A stretch of DNA of 48,013 nucleotides from the NCBI GenBank assembly GCA_020344755.1, contig CP070829.1:1060658-1108670 (forward strand), written 5' to 3'. The notes below the pieces were generated by a model. That model was not told the DNA's origin and searched no databases. It saw only the letters and a program-made list of their open reading frames with translations. How positions within the stretch are numbered: the first letter of the stretch is position 1; the number at the start of each line of letters is the position of its first letter. Shown here in pieces: positions 17,620 to 26,043 of this stretch. Origin of the DNA: Gemmatimonadales bacterium. GTDB taxonomy: Bacteria > Gemmatimonadota > Gemmatimonadetes > Longimicrobiales > Gaopeijiaceae. Made by a program: the position numbers and the translations under genes.

Positions 17620-18672
17620 ATGATCCCAGTACAGACACGACTCCGGCAGGCGATACTCAGTGGGTTGTACCACACCCGCTCCTACCGCCTCCTGGAGCCG
17701 CGCACCCGGGGTGTCGGTGCGATCTTCACCCTTCACCACGTCCGACCGGCGAGGCCGCAGAGCGGCTTTTCACCCAACCGGATCCTGGAGATCACACCCG
17801 ACTTCCTTATAGAAACGATAAAGCTGTGTCAGCGGACAGGCCATGAATTCGTGTCGCTGGACGAGGCGCGGCGAAGGTTGCTGGAGGGTGCAGAGGGTCC
17901 GCCGTTCGTGAGCTTCACCCTGGATGACGGGTACGCCGACAACTACCTGCACGCCTTTCCCATCTTCCGCGAGCACGGGGTGCCCTTCACCATCTACCTG
18001 TGCCCAGGTCTCATGGAGGAGCGGACTCGCCACTGGTGGCTCGACCTGGAGGACATCGTGGCCGCCAACGACCTCGTGGAGGTGGAGATCGACGGTGTGC
18101 CCCACGGATATCGCTGCGCGACGGACGCGGAGAAGCGGCGGAGCTTCGAGACCGTCTACTGGGCCCTTCGGAGAACGCCCCACGAGGGGCAGATGGAGTC
18201 ACTGGCCCGCCTCACCGAACGGTATCTGCCTGGACCTGTGACCCGCCCCCCCATGCTATCGGGGGAAATGGTGGACGAGATGAGGGGGAGCGGCCTCTTC
18301 ACCCCCGGGGCCCACACCATGACCCACCCGGCGCTGGCCAAGCTGGGCCCGGAGGCCATGAGGGCGGAAATGGACCGGAGTCGGGAGTGGGTGCGGGAGC
18401 GCTACGGAGAGATCCCCCGGCATGTCGCCTATCCCTACGGAGACATGGGCTCGGCCGCGAAGCGGGAGTTCGAGGCCGCCCGGGAGTTGGGATTCGACAC
18501 GGGGGTCACCACGCGCAAGGGGGTCCTCTACCCGGAGCACGGGGATCACCTCCAAGCCCTCCCCCGAATCTCGTTGAACGGGGACTACCAGAAGGCTCAC
18601 TACGTGGAGCTGTTCCTGACGGGGGTAGCCTTCTGGCTCCAGCCGGGACTTCCGCGCCTCAACGTGTCGTAG
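17620..18672 (+). CDS. Polysaccharide deacetylase (NodB/CE4) family protein
   Basis: This 350-residue CE4-type enzyme would remove N- or O-acetyl groups from a glycan or sugar intermediate. The NodB domain shows motif 1 FTLDDGYADN (catalytic Asp and metal Asp) and motif 2 GAHTMTHPAL (the metal His pair). HVAYPYGDMG is motif 3, and residues 10-60 give a family-typical lead-in (GAIFTLHHVRP). No signal peptide is visible, which suggests cytoplasmic or membrane-associated action. The middle insertion (about 130-215) is long, as in PgaB-like or EPS-linked members. It lies head-to-head with the polymerase and its last 14 bases overlap the convergent glycosyltransferase. Confidence 0.92.
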   Translation: MIPVQTRLRQAILSGLYHTRSYRLLEPRTRGVGAIFTLHHVRPARPQSGFSPNRILEITPDFLIETIKLCQRTGHEFVSLDEARRRLLEGAEGPPFVSFTLDDGYADNYLHAFPIFREHGVPFTIYLCPGLMEERTRHWWLDLEDIVAANDLVEVEIDGVPHGYRCATDAEKRRSFETVYWALRRTPHEGQMESLARLTERYLPGPVTRPPMLSGEMVDEMRGSGLFTPGAHTMTHPALAKLGPEAMRAEMDRSREWVRERYGEIPRHVAYPYGDMGSAAKREFEAARELGFDTGVTTRKGVLYPEHGDHLQALPRISLNGDYQKAHYVELFLTGVAFWLQPGLPRLNVS

Positions 18673-19807
18673 CAGCGGGGGCGTGGTTCCCCGTTTCCAG
18701 CACGGTGCGGTACAGCTCTAGGGTGGCGTCCGCCATCTGAGGCACGCGCACCTGCCGCTTCACGTGGCCGTGGAGAAGCGCCGCCTCTTCCAGCGCCGGG
18801 CCCGGGTCGTCCAGGAAAGTGGCCATGGCCGCAGCGAGGACGTGGGAATCCCCGGCGGGAAGCAGGGAATCGGTGTGAGGGCCGAAGATCTCCGGAATCC
18901 CCCCCACCCGGGTGGCGAGGAGGGGAACGCGGGAGGCGAGCACTTCCAGGATGATGTAGGGGAGTGACTCGGCCAGGGAGGGCATGACGACGCAGCGCGC
19001 AATAGCGAAGGCGTGCCGGGCCGGGTGGATCGGAGGCGAGAGGATCACCGTGCTCTCGAGTCCGAGTTCTCGGACCCGGTCCCGAAGTCGTGCCTCGTCG
19101 GGACCGGCTCCCACCATCAGGACTGAGAACTCCCGATCCGCTGCCAACTCCGCCACGGCGTCCAGAAGAACATCGATGCCCTTCAGACGTCGAATCTCGC
19201 CCACGAAGACGAAGTCGTATTCCTCGGCCCCACGGGGCACGGGTTCGAACTCCTGGTCGTGCAGCCCGTTGTGAATCACCCGCCAGGGACAGGTGGGCGG
19301 GCCCAGCTTCTCCTCGTAGGTGCGACGAGAGTGGTCGCTGGCGAAGATCAGGCCGTCGGTGCGGCGCTTCAGCACGCGCTCGAGGGTCAGGTACACCACT
19401 CCCGCCGGTGAGCCCCACGAGTAGTGGAGGGAGCCGCCATGGGGCGTGTAGATGCTCCGGGCTCCGGCTCCCCGTGCGACAAGCCGGGCGTATGCCGCGC
19501 CCTTGGCGCCGTGACCGTGGACGATGTCCGGGTGGGTAGCCTGGAGGACCCGGCGGATCGAACGGACGGCGCTCAGGTCAGACCAACCGAGGCTTCGCTC
19601 CATGGCCAGCCGGTGCACACCGAGGGCGCACACCGGCTCCAGAGCGGCGAGGGCGGCATCGGTGGCGGCTCCCCCTACGCCGGCGCTGGCCACGATACCC
19701 ACCTGGTGGCCACGTGCCGCCTGCTCCGCGGCCAGGTCGCACAGATGGCGGAACGACCCGCCCTGAGCGCCTCGGAGCAGGTGGATGATGCGCAGGGGCT
19801 CCGTCAC
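18659..19807 (-). CDS. Glycosyltransferase family 4 (GT-B)
   Basis: This 382-residue GT-B glycosyltransferase transfers a sugar from a nucleotide donor, probably to a lipid-linked intermediate of the nearby polysaccharide. The N-terminal acceptor domain begins IIHLLRGAQGGSFRHL. The C-terminal donor domain has DFVFVGEIRRLKGIDVLLDA and VVMPSLAESLPYIILEVLAS, containing the family E-x7-E region, then VATRVGG-type GGIPEIFG. GTG at 19807 is chosen because GGAAGG lies seven bases upstream; the longer frame to 19933 lacks this. It is the only clear GT-B enzyme in the window, too few for a complex repeat unit, so other transferases must lie elsewhere. Confidence 0.92.
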   Translation of the reverse strand: MTEPLRIIHLLRGAQGGSFRHLCDLAAEQAARGHQVGIVASAGVGGAATDAALAALEPVCALGVHRLAMERSLGWSDLSAVRSIRRVLQATHPDIVHGHGAKGAAYARLVARGAGARSIYTPHGGSLHYSWGSPAGVVYLTLERVLKRRTDGLIFASDHSRRTYEEKLGPPTCPWRVIHNGLHDQEFEPVPRGAEEYDFVFVGEIRRLKGIDVLLDAVAELAADREFSVLMVGAGPDEARLRDRVRELGLESTVILSPPIHPARHAFAIARCVVMPSLAESLPYIILEVLASRVPLLATRVGGIPEIFGPHTDSLLPAGDSHVLAAAMATFLDDPGPALEEAALLHGHVKRQVRVPQMADATLELYRTVLETGNHAPAATTR

Positions 19808-20241
19808 GGGTGGGCCTTCCGGTAGACCGAAGGGTGGTGGGTCCGATGTCGTGCCTGCGAGGGGAAGGACGCGGAGTGGTCGCTGCCGCCATTCGGCGGT
19901 GACGGATGTCGGATGGCCGCGGATGCCCTGCACCCCTCGACGAATTCAGGAAAGCGAAGCCTGAATGGCTGCTCTGACACGATACGTCTCCTCCTTCGGT
20001 GCGCTGCTGTCGAGACCTCCGCTCTCCCTACCGTACTTCCCGTCCGGCTGCTCTCCGCGGAAGTCCAATCTCTCGATCATCGGATCTTGGGGGGCGACCG
20101 CCTCGGGGACAACGCCGCGAGGCATTCCCCGACCCGGAATGGCCCACCGTACGCGAGAATGGGCCCGGCCCCTGACGCCTGAGGAGGCGCCGCCCGTGAC
20201 ACCCATGTCCCGAGGCGGTGGGGGAGTCCCCTCGAGGACCG
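19808..20241. other. Intergenic region, no gene recognised
   Basis: About 430 bases between two leftward genes. It should carry the promoter and leader of the GT4 gene and the end of the dehydrogenase transcript. A weak inverted repeat, GCCTCG (20100-20105) with CGAGGC (20118-20123), is the only structure noticed. The short reading frames through it are Arg/Ser/Pro-rich and unconvincing. Confidence 0.5.
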
Positions 20242-21162
20242 TCAGGATCTGTCGAAGGCCTCCACGATCTCCACGATTCGCGCGCCGATGACGTCCTGCG
20301 TGTCCACGGTGGTTGCACCGATGTGGGGCGTGAGAATCACGTTCGGCAGCGAAGCGAGGGGAGAGATGTGACCGTCGCCCTCCCGCTCGTGGACGTCCAG
20401 CCCCGCGCCGGCCAACCTCTGCTGCTCCAGGGCCTCGAGGAGGGCTGACTCGTCCACCACCCCTCCTCTCGCCAGGGTGATGAGGAAGGCGGAGGGCTTC
20501 ATCCGGGACAGCTCCTCCGATCCGATGAGGCCGCGGGTCGCTTCGTTGAGGGGCACGTGGAGACTCAGGAAGTCCGAGTCCGACAGAAGCGCGTCGGAGG
20601 ATGCCAGCGTAATGTCGTACTGGGCGAACTCCTGGCGGCGCTCCTGGGTGGGGTGTTCGACGCAGGCCAGCACCCGCATCCCCCAGGCCGCACCCATTCG
20701 GGCGACCTTGGAGCCGATGTTCCCCGCGCCGTAGACCCCCAGGGTCTTCCCGTGCAGGAGCCGCCCACGAACCAGGTGTTTGGTCCAGCGTCCCTCTCGG
20801 AGAGCCCGGTCTGCGGGAAGCATCTGGCGCGCGAGGCCCAGAATCAGCGCGAAGGTCATCTCCGCCACGGCCTGGGCTCCGGGACCTGGTACGCGCTCCA
20901 GCCGGAGTCCCCGGTCCGCCACGTAGCCCAGGTCGATGTTGTCGATGCCTGAACCGGCCCTCACCACGAGCTGTAGCTCCGGGGAACTCTCCATGACCGC
21001 TGCGGTGATCTGGACTCCGCTCCGGAAGAGCAAAGCGTCACAACCGGCGATGCGCTCTTGGAGCTCCTTCTCGGAAAGGCCCACGGCGTCCACGATCTCA
21101 TGCTGGCGCCCCAGGTGTTCCAGGGCCCGGGGCGAGATCTGACTGGCTACAAGGATCCTCAA
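20242..21162 (-). CDS. D-2-hydroxyacid dehydrogenase (SerA-like, no ACT domain)
   Basis: This 306-residue NAD-dependent dehydrogenase belongs to the D-2-hydroxyacid/3-phosphoglycerate dehydrogenase family. [12 protein letters not shown] is the substrate-binding loop, [16 protein letters not shown] the Rossmann GxGxx[13 protein letters not shown] the catalytic Arg region, [10 protein letters not shown] the catalytic Glu region, and LTPHIGATT the catalytic His. It lacks the regulatory ACT domain of long SerA. The TTG at 21162 (GAGG eight bases upstream) begins at the first strand, [10 protein letters not shown]; an in-frame start at 21225 is possible. It is divergent from the phosphonate operon (197 bases apart), so it could supply serine, feed a sugar precursor, or reduce phosphonopyruvate. 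The last idea is speculation. Confidence 0.9.
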   Translation of the reverse strand: MRILVASQISPRALEHLGRQHEIVDAVGLSEKELQERIAGCDALLFRSGVQITAAVMESSPELQLVVRAGSGIDNIDLGYVADRGLRLERVPGPGAQAVAEMTFALILGLARQMLPADRALREGRWTKHLVRGRLLHGKTLGVYGAGNIGSKVARMGAAWGMRVLACVEHPTQERRQEFAQYDITLASSDALLSDSDFLSLHVPLNEATRGLIGSEELSRMKPSAFLITLARGGVVDESALLEALEQQRLAGAGLDVHEREGDGHISPLASLPNVILTPHIGATTVDTQDVIGARIVEIVEAFDRS

Positions 21163-21359
21163 ATTCGTGTCCTCAGACGGGTGAGCGGTACTGGCGGATG
21201 CCGGGCCCGCCCGCTTCCGCCGCATCGGACCCTTCCTTGCTGGAGGGGCCCATCGACGTGGGCTGGTTACGAAAAAATAACACTCGCAACAGAGCGGGAC
21301 CTATTCCTAGATTAAAAGAGGCGCGCATCCCCAATCCACAAAAAAACTCGAGATCCCAA
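21163..21359 (+). promoter_or_regulatory. Divergent leader of the phosphonate operon
   Basis: The 197 bases between the dehydrogenase and PEP mutase starts contain an unusually A-rich stretch from about 21266 to 21358, including GAAAAAATAACA, AGATTAAAAGAG and CAAAAAAACTC, in an otherwise GC-rich window. This is the expected place for the operon promoter. I cannot assign a -35/-10 pair with confidence. A weak GAG lies about ten bases before the ATG. Confidence 0.4.
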
Positions 21360-23045
21360 ATGAGCGAGACCTTGACGGTCCCGCCGGTGTCTGCCGGCGA
21401 GACCACAAACCGAGATGCGCCCCGTCCCTCCAAAAACCAGCAGTTCCGCGCGCTCCTGAATTCGGATCAGGTGGAATTCCTGCTGGAAGCGCACAATGGA
21501 ATAAGCGCACGCATCGGCGAGGAAGCGGGGTTCAAGGGCCTCTGGGGGAGTGGGCTCTGCCTCTCGGCTCAGTATGGGGTCCGGGACAACAACGAGGCCA
21601 GCTGGACCCAGGTCCTGGAGATGCTGGAGTTCATGAGCGACGCTACCCGGATCCCCATCATGCTCGACGGGGACACGGGATACGGGAACTTCAACAACAT
21701 GCGCCGCCTGGTTCGGAAGCTGGAGCAGCGGGACGTGTCGGCAGTCTGCATCGAGGACAAGCTGTTCCCGAAGACCAACAGCTTCATCGGGGGTCACCGC
21801 CAGCAACTCGCCGACATGGACGAGTTCTGCGGAAAGATCAAGGCGGGGAAGGACGCCCAGCAGGATGACGACTTCGTGATCGTGGCCCGGGTCGAGGCGC
21901 TCATCGCCGGTTGGGGTCTCGGGGAGGCGATGCGGCGCGCCGAGGCATACCACAGGGCTGGTGCGGACGCCATCCTCATGCACAGCTCCGCCACGAACGC
22001 CGACGAGATCCTGGCCTTCAAGCGGGAATGGGGCGACCGAAGCCCGGTGGTGATCGTTCCCACCAAGTACTACAAGACCCCCACCGACGTCTTCCGCGAC
22101 TACGGGTTCTCCGTCGTGATCTGGGCCAACCACATCATGCGGTCCGCGGTGGCGGCCATGCAGGAAGCGGCGACCATGATCGCCCGGGACCAGAACCTCC
22201 TGGGTGTGGAGGAGCGGATCGTGCCGGTGAAGGAGCTCTTCCGGCTCCAGGGAGCTTCGGAGCTGGAGATCGCGGAGCGCCTCTACCTCCCCGAGAAGGG
22301 AGCGAAGGCCCGGGCCATTGTCCTGGCCGCGTCCCGGGGGTCGGAGCTGGGCGAGCTCACCGAGAACAAGCCCAAGGCCATGGTCCAGGTGCGAGGCGAG
22401 CCTCTCCTCTCGCACATCGTCTCCACCTATCAATCGGTGGGTGTGAACGGCGTGACGGTGGTGCGGGGGTACAAGAAGGATGCCGTGCAGCTGCCCGAGC
22501 TCGCGTACGTGGACAACGACGACTACGAGACCACGGGCGAGCTCTACTCCCTGCACCTGGCGCTGGAGAAGGCGGGGGAGCAGGACGAGGCCCTGGTGGT
22601 CTCCTACGGCGACGTGCTCTTCCGGAAGTACATCCTGGAGGCGCTGACCGAGACGGAGGAGGACTTCGCCATCGCGGCGGATGCCAATTGGCTGGAGAGC
22701 GTCAACCGCTACCGGTCGGCGGACTACGTGCGGTGCTCCATGCCCAACTCCCGACACGCCTTCTACAGTCACGTGACCCTCGAGGAGATCGGCGAGGACA
22801 TCGCCCCGGACGAGACCCACGGGGAATGGATGGGACTCCTCAAGGTCTCGAAGGAAGCCGTGCCCCGTCTCCGCGAGGCGGTCGCCGAGATCTGCGCGGG
22901 ACCCGATGGACGGACCGCGACGGTGCCCTCCCTCCTGCGGGTCCTTTTGGATCGGGGAGAGAAGGTCCGCGTCCTCTACAGCACGGGCCACTGGCTGGAC
23001 GTGGACAGCCTGGACGACATCGTTGCCGCCGGCAGCTTCGAATAG
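21360..23045 (+). CDS. pepM: Phosphoenolpyruvate mutase fused to phosphonate nucleotidyltransferase
   Basis: This 561-residue fusion starts phosphonate biosynthesis. Residues about 28-300 are PEP mutase, which rearranges PEP to phosphonopyruvate. The diagnostic motif [10 protein letters not shown] at 132-141 separates true PEP mutases from isocitrate-lyase relatives. [10 protein letters not shown] (101-110) supplies metal-binding Asp residues, and [12 protein letters not shown] matches the barrel. Residues about 315-561 form a sugar-nucleotide-type NTP transferase, with [20 protein letters not shown] replacing the usual G-x-G-x-R loop and [18 protein letters not shown]. Such PepM-cytidylyltransferase (PntC-like) fusions are known to activate 2-aminoethylphosphonate as a CMP ester. 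It heads an operon with tight spacing (6 bases to the next gene). An earlier in-frame start at 21198 is less likely. CTP preference is inferred from family. Confidence 0.96.
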   Translation: MSETLTVPPVSAGETTNRDAPRPSKNQQFRALLNSDQVEFLLEAHNGISARIGEEAGFKGLWGSGLCLSAQYGVRDNNEASWTQVLEMLEFMSDATRIPIMLDGDTGYGNFNNMRRLVRKLEQRDVSAVCIEDKLFPKTNSFIGGHRQQLADMDEFCGKIKAGKDAQQDDDFVIVARVEALIAGWGLGEAMRRAEAYHRAGADAILMHSSATNADEILAFKREWGDRSPVVIVPTKYYKTPTDVFRDYGFSVVIWANHIMRSAVAAMQEAATMIARDQNLLGVEERIVPVKELFRLQGASELEIAERLYLPEKGAKARAIVLAASRGSELGELTENKPKAMVQVRGEPLLSHIVSTYQSVGVNGVTVVRGYKKDAVQLPELAYVDNDDYETTGELYSLHLALEKAGEQDEALVVSYGDVLFRKYILEALTETEEDFAIAADANWLESVNRYRSADYVRCSMPNSRHAFYSHVTLEEIGEDIAPDETHGEWMGLLKVSKEAVPRLREAVAEICAGPDGRTATVPSLLRVLLDRGEKVRVLYSTGHWLDVDSLDDIVAAGSFE

Positions 23046-23051
23046 AGGCGC

Positions 23052-24188
23052 ATGATCAGTGCGGAGAGCTTTATCCAGAGTGCCGGGAAGTTCGGGTTTC
23101 GCCTCTACTCGGGAGTGCCCTGTTCCTACCTGACGCCGTTCATCAACTACGTCCTGGACAGTCCGGAGCTGGACTACATCGGCGCCACCAATGAAGGAGA
23201 TGCGGTGGCGTTGGTGGCCGGTGCGCAGATCGGTGGCGTGCGGGGTGTGGCGATGCACCAGAACTCGGGTCTGGGGAACGCCCTGAACCCCCTTACGTCG
23301 CTGACGCACACCTTCCGGATCCCCCTCCTGGTGGTCACCACTCTACGAGCCGAACCGGGAGGTCCGAAGGACGAGCCCCAGCACCACCTCATGGGCACCA
23401 TCACCACCTCCCTGCTGGAGCTCATGGAGGTCCCGTGGGAGTACTTCCCGTCGGAGGTCGACGAGATCGAGCCGTGCCTCCGCCGGGCAGTGAGGTACAT
23501 GGACGAGGAGCACCGCCCATACGCCCTTGTCATGCGGAAAGGGACAGTGGAACCCTGGGAGCTCCGGTCGATACAGGAGGCGAGGCCGGGGGGAGCGGTG
23601 CTACCGGGTCCGGCGGAGCCACTACACATGCGCCGGGATTTCCTGGAGGTAGTCCACGCGGCCACCGGAGACGGAGACGTGGTGGTAGCCACCACCGGGT
23701 ACACGGGACGCGAGCTCTTCGACGTAGGGGACCGGGAGAACCACCTCTACATGGTGGGCTCCATGGGGTGCGCACCCAGCTTCGGCATGGGGCTCGCCGT
23801 GACCCAGCCACAGCGCAGGGTCGTCGTGCTGGATGGGGATGGCGCAGCGCTGATGCGCATGGGCGCCCAGGCTACCCTGGGCTACGAGCGGCCGCCGAAC
23901 CTCCTGCACATCCTGTTCGACAACGGGATACACGAGTCCACAGGAGGGCAGGCTACCGTGTCCCGGTCGGTGGACTTCTGCGCCGTGGCGGCGGGCTGCG
24001 GCTACCCGCGTACTTCCAGGGTGTCCACCCCGGATGAGTTGGCGGCGATCCTGGCCGAGGACTCCGGTGGCCTCCACTTCGTCCACGTTCCAACCGTGCC
24101 GGGAGTGAAGTCCCCGCTGCCCCGTCCGGATCTCGCGCCACACCAGGTGGCGGAGCGTTTGCGCGCCTTTCTGGGGACCGACCGATGA
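23052..24188 (+). CDS. Phosphonopyruvate decarboxylase
   Basis: This 378-residue TPP enzyme converts phosphonopyruvate to phosphonoacetaldehyde, the irreversible step that pulls the unfavourable PEP mutase reaction forward. The N-terminal pyrimidine domain has SGVPCSYLTPFINYVL and ATNEGDAVALVAGAQIGG with the catalytic Glu. The TPP-binding motif GDGAALMRMGAQATLG through FDNGIHESTGG lies in the C-terminal half. A final HFVHVPTVPGV fits the family. The stop overlaps the start of the transaminase gene (ATGA), showing translational coupling. AGAGG precedes the ATG. Its position after PEP mutase makes the assignment secure. Confidence 0.96.
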   Translation: MISAESFIQSAGKFGFRLYSGVPCSYLTPFINYVLDSPELDYIGATNEGDAVALVAGAQIGGVRGVAMHQNSGLGNALNPLTSLTHTFRIPLLVVTTLRAEPGGPKDEPQHHLMGTITTSLLELMEVPWEYFPSEVDEIEPCLRRAVRYMDEEHRPYALVMRKGTVEPWELRSIQEARPGGAVLPGPAEPLHMRRDFLEVVHAATGDGDVVVATTGYTGRELFDVGDRENHLYMVGSMGCAPSFGMGLAVTQPQRRVVVLDGDGAALMRMGAQATLGYERPPNLLHILFDNGIHESTGGQATVSRSVDFCAVAAGCGYPRTSRVSTPDELAAILAEDSGGLHFVHVPTVPGVKSPLPRPDLAPHQVAERLRAFLGTDR

Positions 24189-25279
24189 GCCGCCGTCAGA
24201 TCCTGCTCAACCCGGGTCCGGTGACCATGACCGACCGGGTACGTTCCGCGCTGGCACGGGAGGACTGGTGTCATCGCGAGCCCGAGTTCGCCCAACTCAC
24301 GAAGCGGATCCTGGAGTCCCTGGAGGCCGTGTACCCCAGCGAGGCGCCCATGCGGGCGGTGCTTCTGACGGGCTCGGGGACGGCGGCGGTGGAATCCATG
24401 CTGGCCACCCTGACCCCCCGGGAGTCCCGGACGCTCGTCGCGGCGAACGGGGTCTATGGGGAGCGCATGGCTGCCATGCTCCGGGCCCACGGCCGCGACA
24501 TCGTCGTGGTCTCGAGCCCGTGGGAGCAGGGCCTGGATCTTCCCGCCATCGAGGCGGCCCTTTCGGAGGACTGGGGCATCAAGACCGTGGTGACGGTGCA
24601 CCACGAGACGACCACGGGTCGGCTGAACGACGTGGCCGGTCTGGCAGAGATCTGCCGGCGGCGTGACTGCCGCATCCTCCTGGACGGCGTCAGCAGCTTC
24701 GGGGCGGAGGTCATGGACTTCGATGGGTGGCCCATCGGGGCCGTGGCCGCCACGGCGAACAAGTGCCTCCATGGGTCGCCGGGGCTCTCTTTCGTGCTTG
24801 TCCGGGAGGACGTCCTGGAGAGCGTGGATTGGGACGTGGGGAGCGTCTACCTGGATCTTCGGCGCTACCACGAGATCCAGCGGCGGGACGGATTCTCCCC
24901 CTTCACCCAGGCGGTCCATGTCGCCTTCGCCCTCGAGGAGGCCCTCCGGGAGTTCCAGGAAGGTGGAGGCCAGCCGGCGCGCCTGGCGCGCTATCGCACG
25001 GTGGCCGCGAGGGTGCAGAGCACGCTGGAGGATCTGGGGGTCCGGACTCTCCTGCCCGACTCGGACGGCTCCGCCGTTCTGCGCTCCTACCTCCTGCCGG
25101 AGGGGTTCGACTACGAGGAGCTGCACGACCGATTGAAGGCCCAGGACTTCGTCATCTACGCCGGCCAGGGTCGGTTGCGGTCCGGCGTGTTTCGGGTGGC
25201 CCACATGGGCGACCTGCGGGAGGACGATCTGGAGGCCCTGGATGCGGCCTTCCGGGAGGCCCTGGGAGGTGAGCCGTGA
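24185..25279 (+). CDS. phnW: 2-aminoethylphosphonate transaminase
   Basis: This 364-residue PLP class V aminotransferase interconverts phosphonoacetaldehyde and 2-aminoethylphosphonate (AEP). LLNPGPVTMTDRVRSAL is the family N-terminal signature. LLTGSGTAAVESML contacts the cofactor phosphate, ILLDGVSSFGAE carries the PLP Asp167, and ATANKCLHGSPGLSFVL the Schiff-base Lys193. In catabolic clusters PhnW works with PhnX; here no hydrolase is present and it follows PEP mutase and the decarboxylase, so it runs in the AEP-forming direction. Overlaps of four bases on both sides bind it into the operon. Confidence 0.95.
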   Translation: MSRRQILLNPGPVTMTDRVRSALAREDWCHREPEFAQLTKRILESLEAVYPSEAPMRAVLLTGSGTAAVESMLATLTPRESRTLVAANGVYGERMAAMLRAHGRDIVVVSSPWEQGLDLPAIEAALSEDWGIKTVVTVHHETTTGRLNDVAGLAEICRRRDCRILLDGVSSFGAEVMDFDGWPIGAVAATANKCLHGSPGLSFVLVREDVLESVDWDVGSVYLDLRRYHEIQRRDGFSPFTQAVHVAFALEEALREFQEGGGQPARLARYRTVAARVQSTLEDLGVRTLLPDSDGSAVLRSYLLPEGFDYEELHDRLKAQDFVIYAGQGRLRSGVFRVAHMGDLREDDLEALDAAFREALGGEP

Positions 25280-26034
25280 GCGGGACGGTGAACACCGCGG
25301 TGATCCTGGCCGCGGGGATGGGTTCGCGCCTGGCGTCAGAGATGGACGACCGGCCCAAAGGCCTCATGGTCCTGGGGGAGCGGCCCATCATCGAGGAGTC
25401 CATCCGGAAGCTGGCCGCGGCGGGGGTGGAGAGAGTGGTCTTGGTCACCGGGCACATGCGGGAGGCGTACGAGGAGTTCGCACAGGACTTCCCGGGGCTG
25501 GTGGTGACCGCCCACAACCCCCGGTACCGGGATTCCGGGAGCATGTACTCTCTCTACTGCGCCCGGGGCCTGCTGGAGGGTGACTTCCTCCTCCTGGAAT
25601 CGGACCTCATCTACGAGGAACGTGCCCTCCGGGAGGCGCTGAGCTGCAGGTCGGATAGCTGCGTCCTCCTCTCGGACTGGACCCGTTCCGGTGACGAGGT
25701 CTTCGTGTCGGTCCGGGAAGGCCTGTTGTTGGCCATGTCCAAGGACCCTTCGTCACTTCCCGAGCCTCCTCTGGGTGAGCTGGTCGGCATCACCAAGGTC
25801 TCGGCGGAGCTCTTCGGCCACATGACCCGCTTCGCCGAGCACGCGTTCCGGCAGGACCTCATGGTGGACTACGAGACGGACTGCCTGGTGGGGGTGGCGG
25901 GGACGCATGCCATCGCCTGCCCGGTTGCGGAGGGGCTGCTCTGGGCGGAGATCGACGACCCGGCGCACCTGGCCCGGGCCCGTACGTCGGTGTACCCGGC
26001 GATCCGGGCCCGGGACGTGGCGTCGGCGGTGTAG
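25276..26034 (+). CDS. Second NTP transferase (LicC/PntC-like cytidylyltransferase)
   Basis: This 252-residue nucleotidyltransferase resembles choline-phosphate and phosphonate cytidylyltransferases. The nucleotide loop is canonical, VILAAGMGSRLASEMDDRPK, with Lys for phosphate contacts. GEFLLLES-type FLLLESDLIYE carries the metal Asp, NPRYRDSGSMYSLYCARGLL fits acceptor recognition, and WAEIDDPAHLARA closes the fold. It is separate from the domain fused to PEP mutase, so the operon has two potential activating enzymes. One could handle AEP and the other a sugar phosphate or modified phosphonate. The GTG start overlaps the phnW stop (GTGA). CTP versus another NTP is not decided from sequence. 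Confidence 0.88.
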   Translation: MSGTVNTAVILAAGMGSRLASEMDDRPKGLMVLGERPIIEESIRKLAAAGVERVVLVTGHMREAYEEFAQDFPGLVVTAHNPRYRDSGSMYSLYCARGLLEGDFLLLESDLIYEERALREALSCRSDSCVLLSDWTRSGDEVFVSVREGLLLAMSKDPSSLPEPPLGELVGITKVSAELFGHMTRFAEHAFRQDLMVDYETDCLVGVAGTHAIACPVAEGLLWAEIDDPAHLARARTSVYPAIRARDVASAV

Positions 26035-26043
26035 GGCGGGATC

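Noticed and set aside
19965..20291. 108-codon frame in the gap before the GT4 gene
   Set aside because: Overlaps the dehydrogenase 3' end; Arg/Pro/Ser-rich with no supporting start site.
21312..23309. 665-codon frame antisense to the PEP mutase fusion
   Set aside because: His/Arg/Leu-rich composition without motifs; high GC gives long antisense frames.
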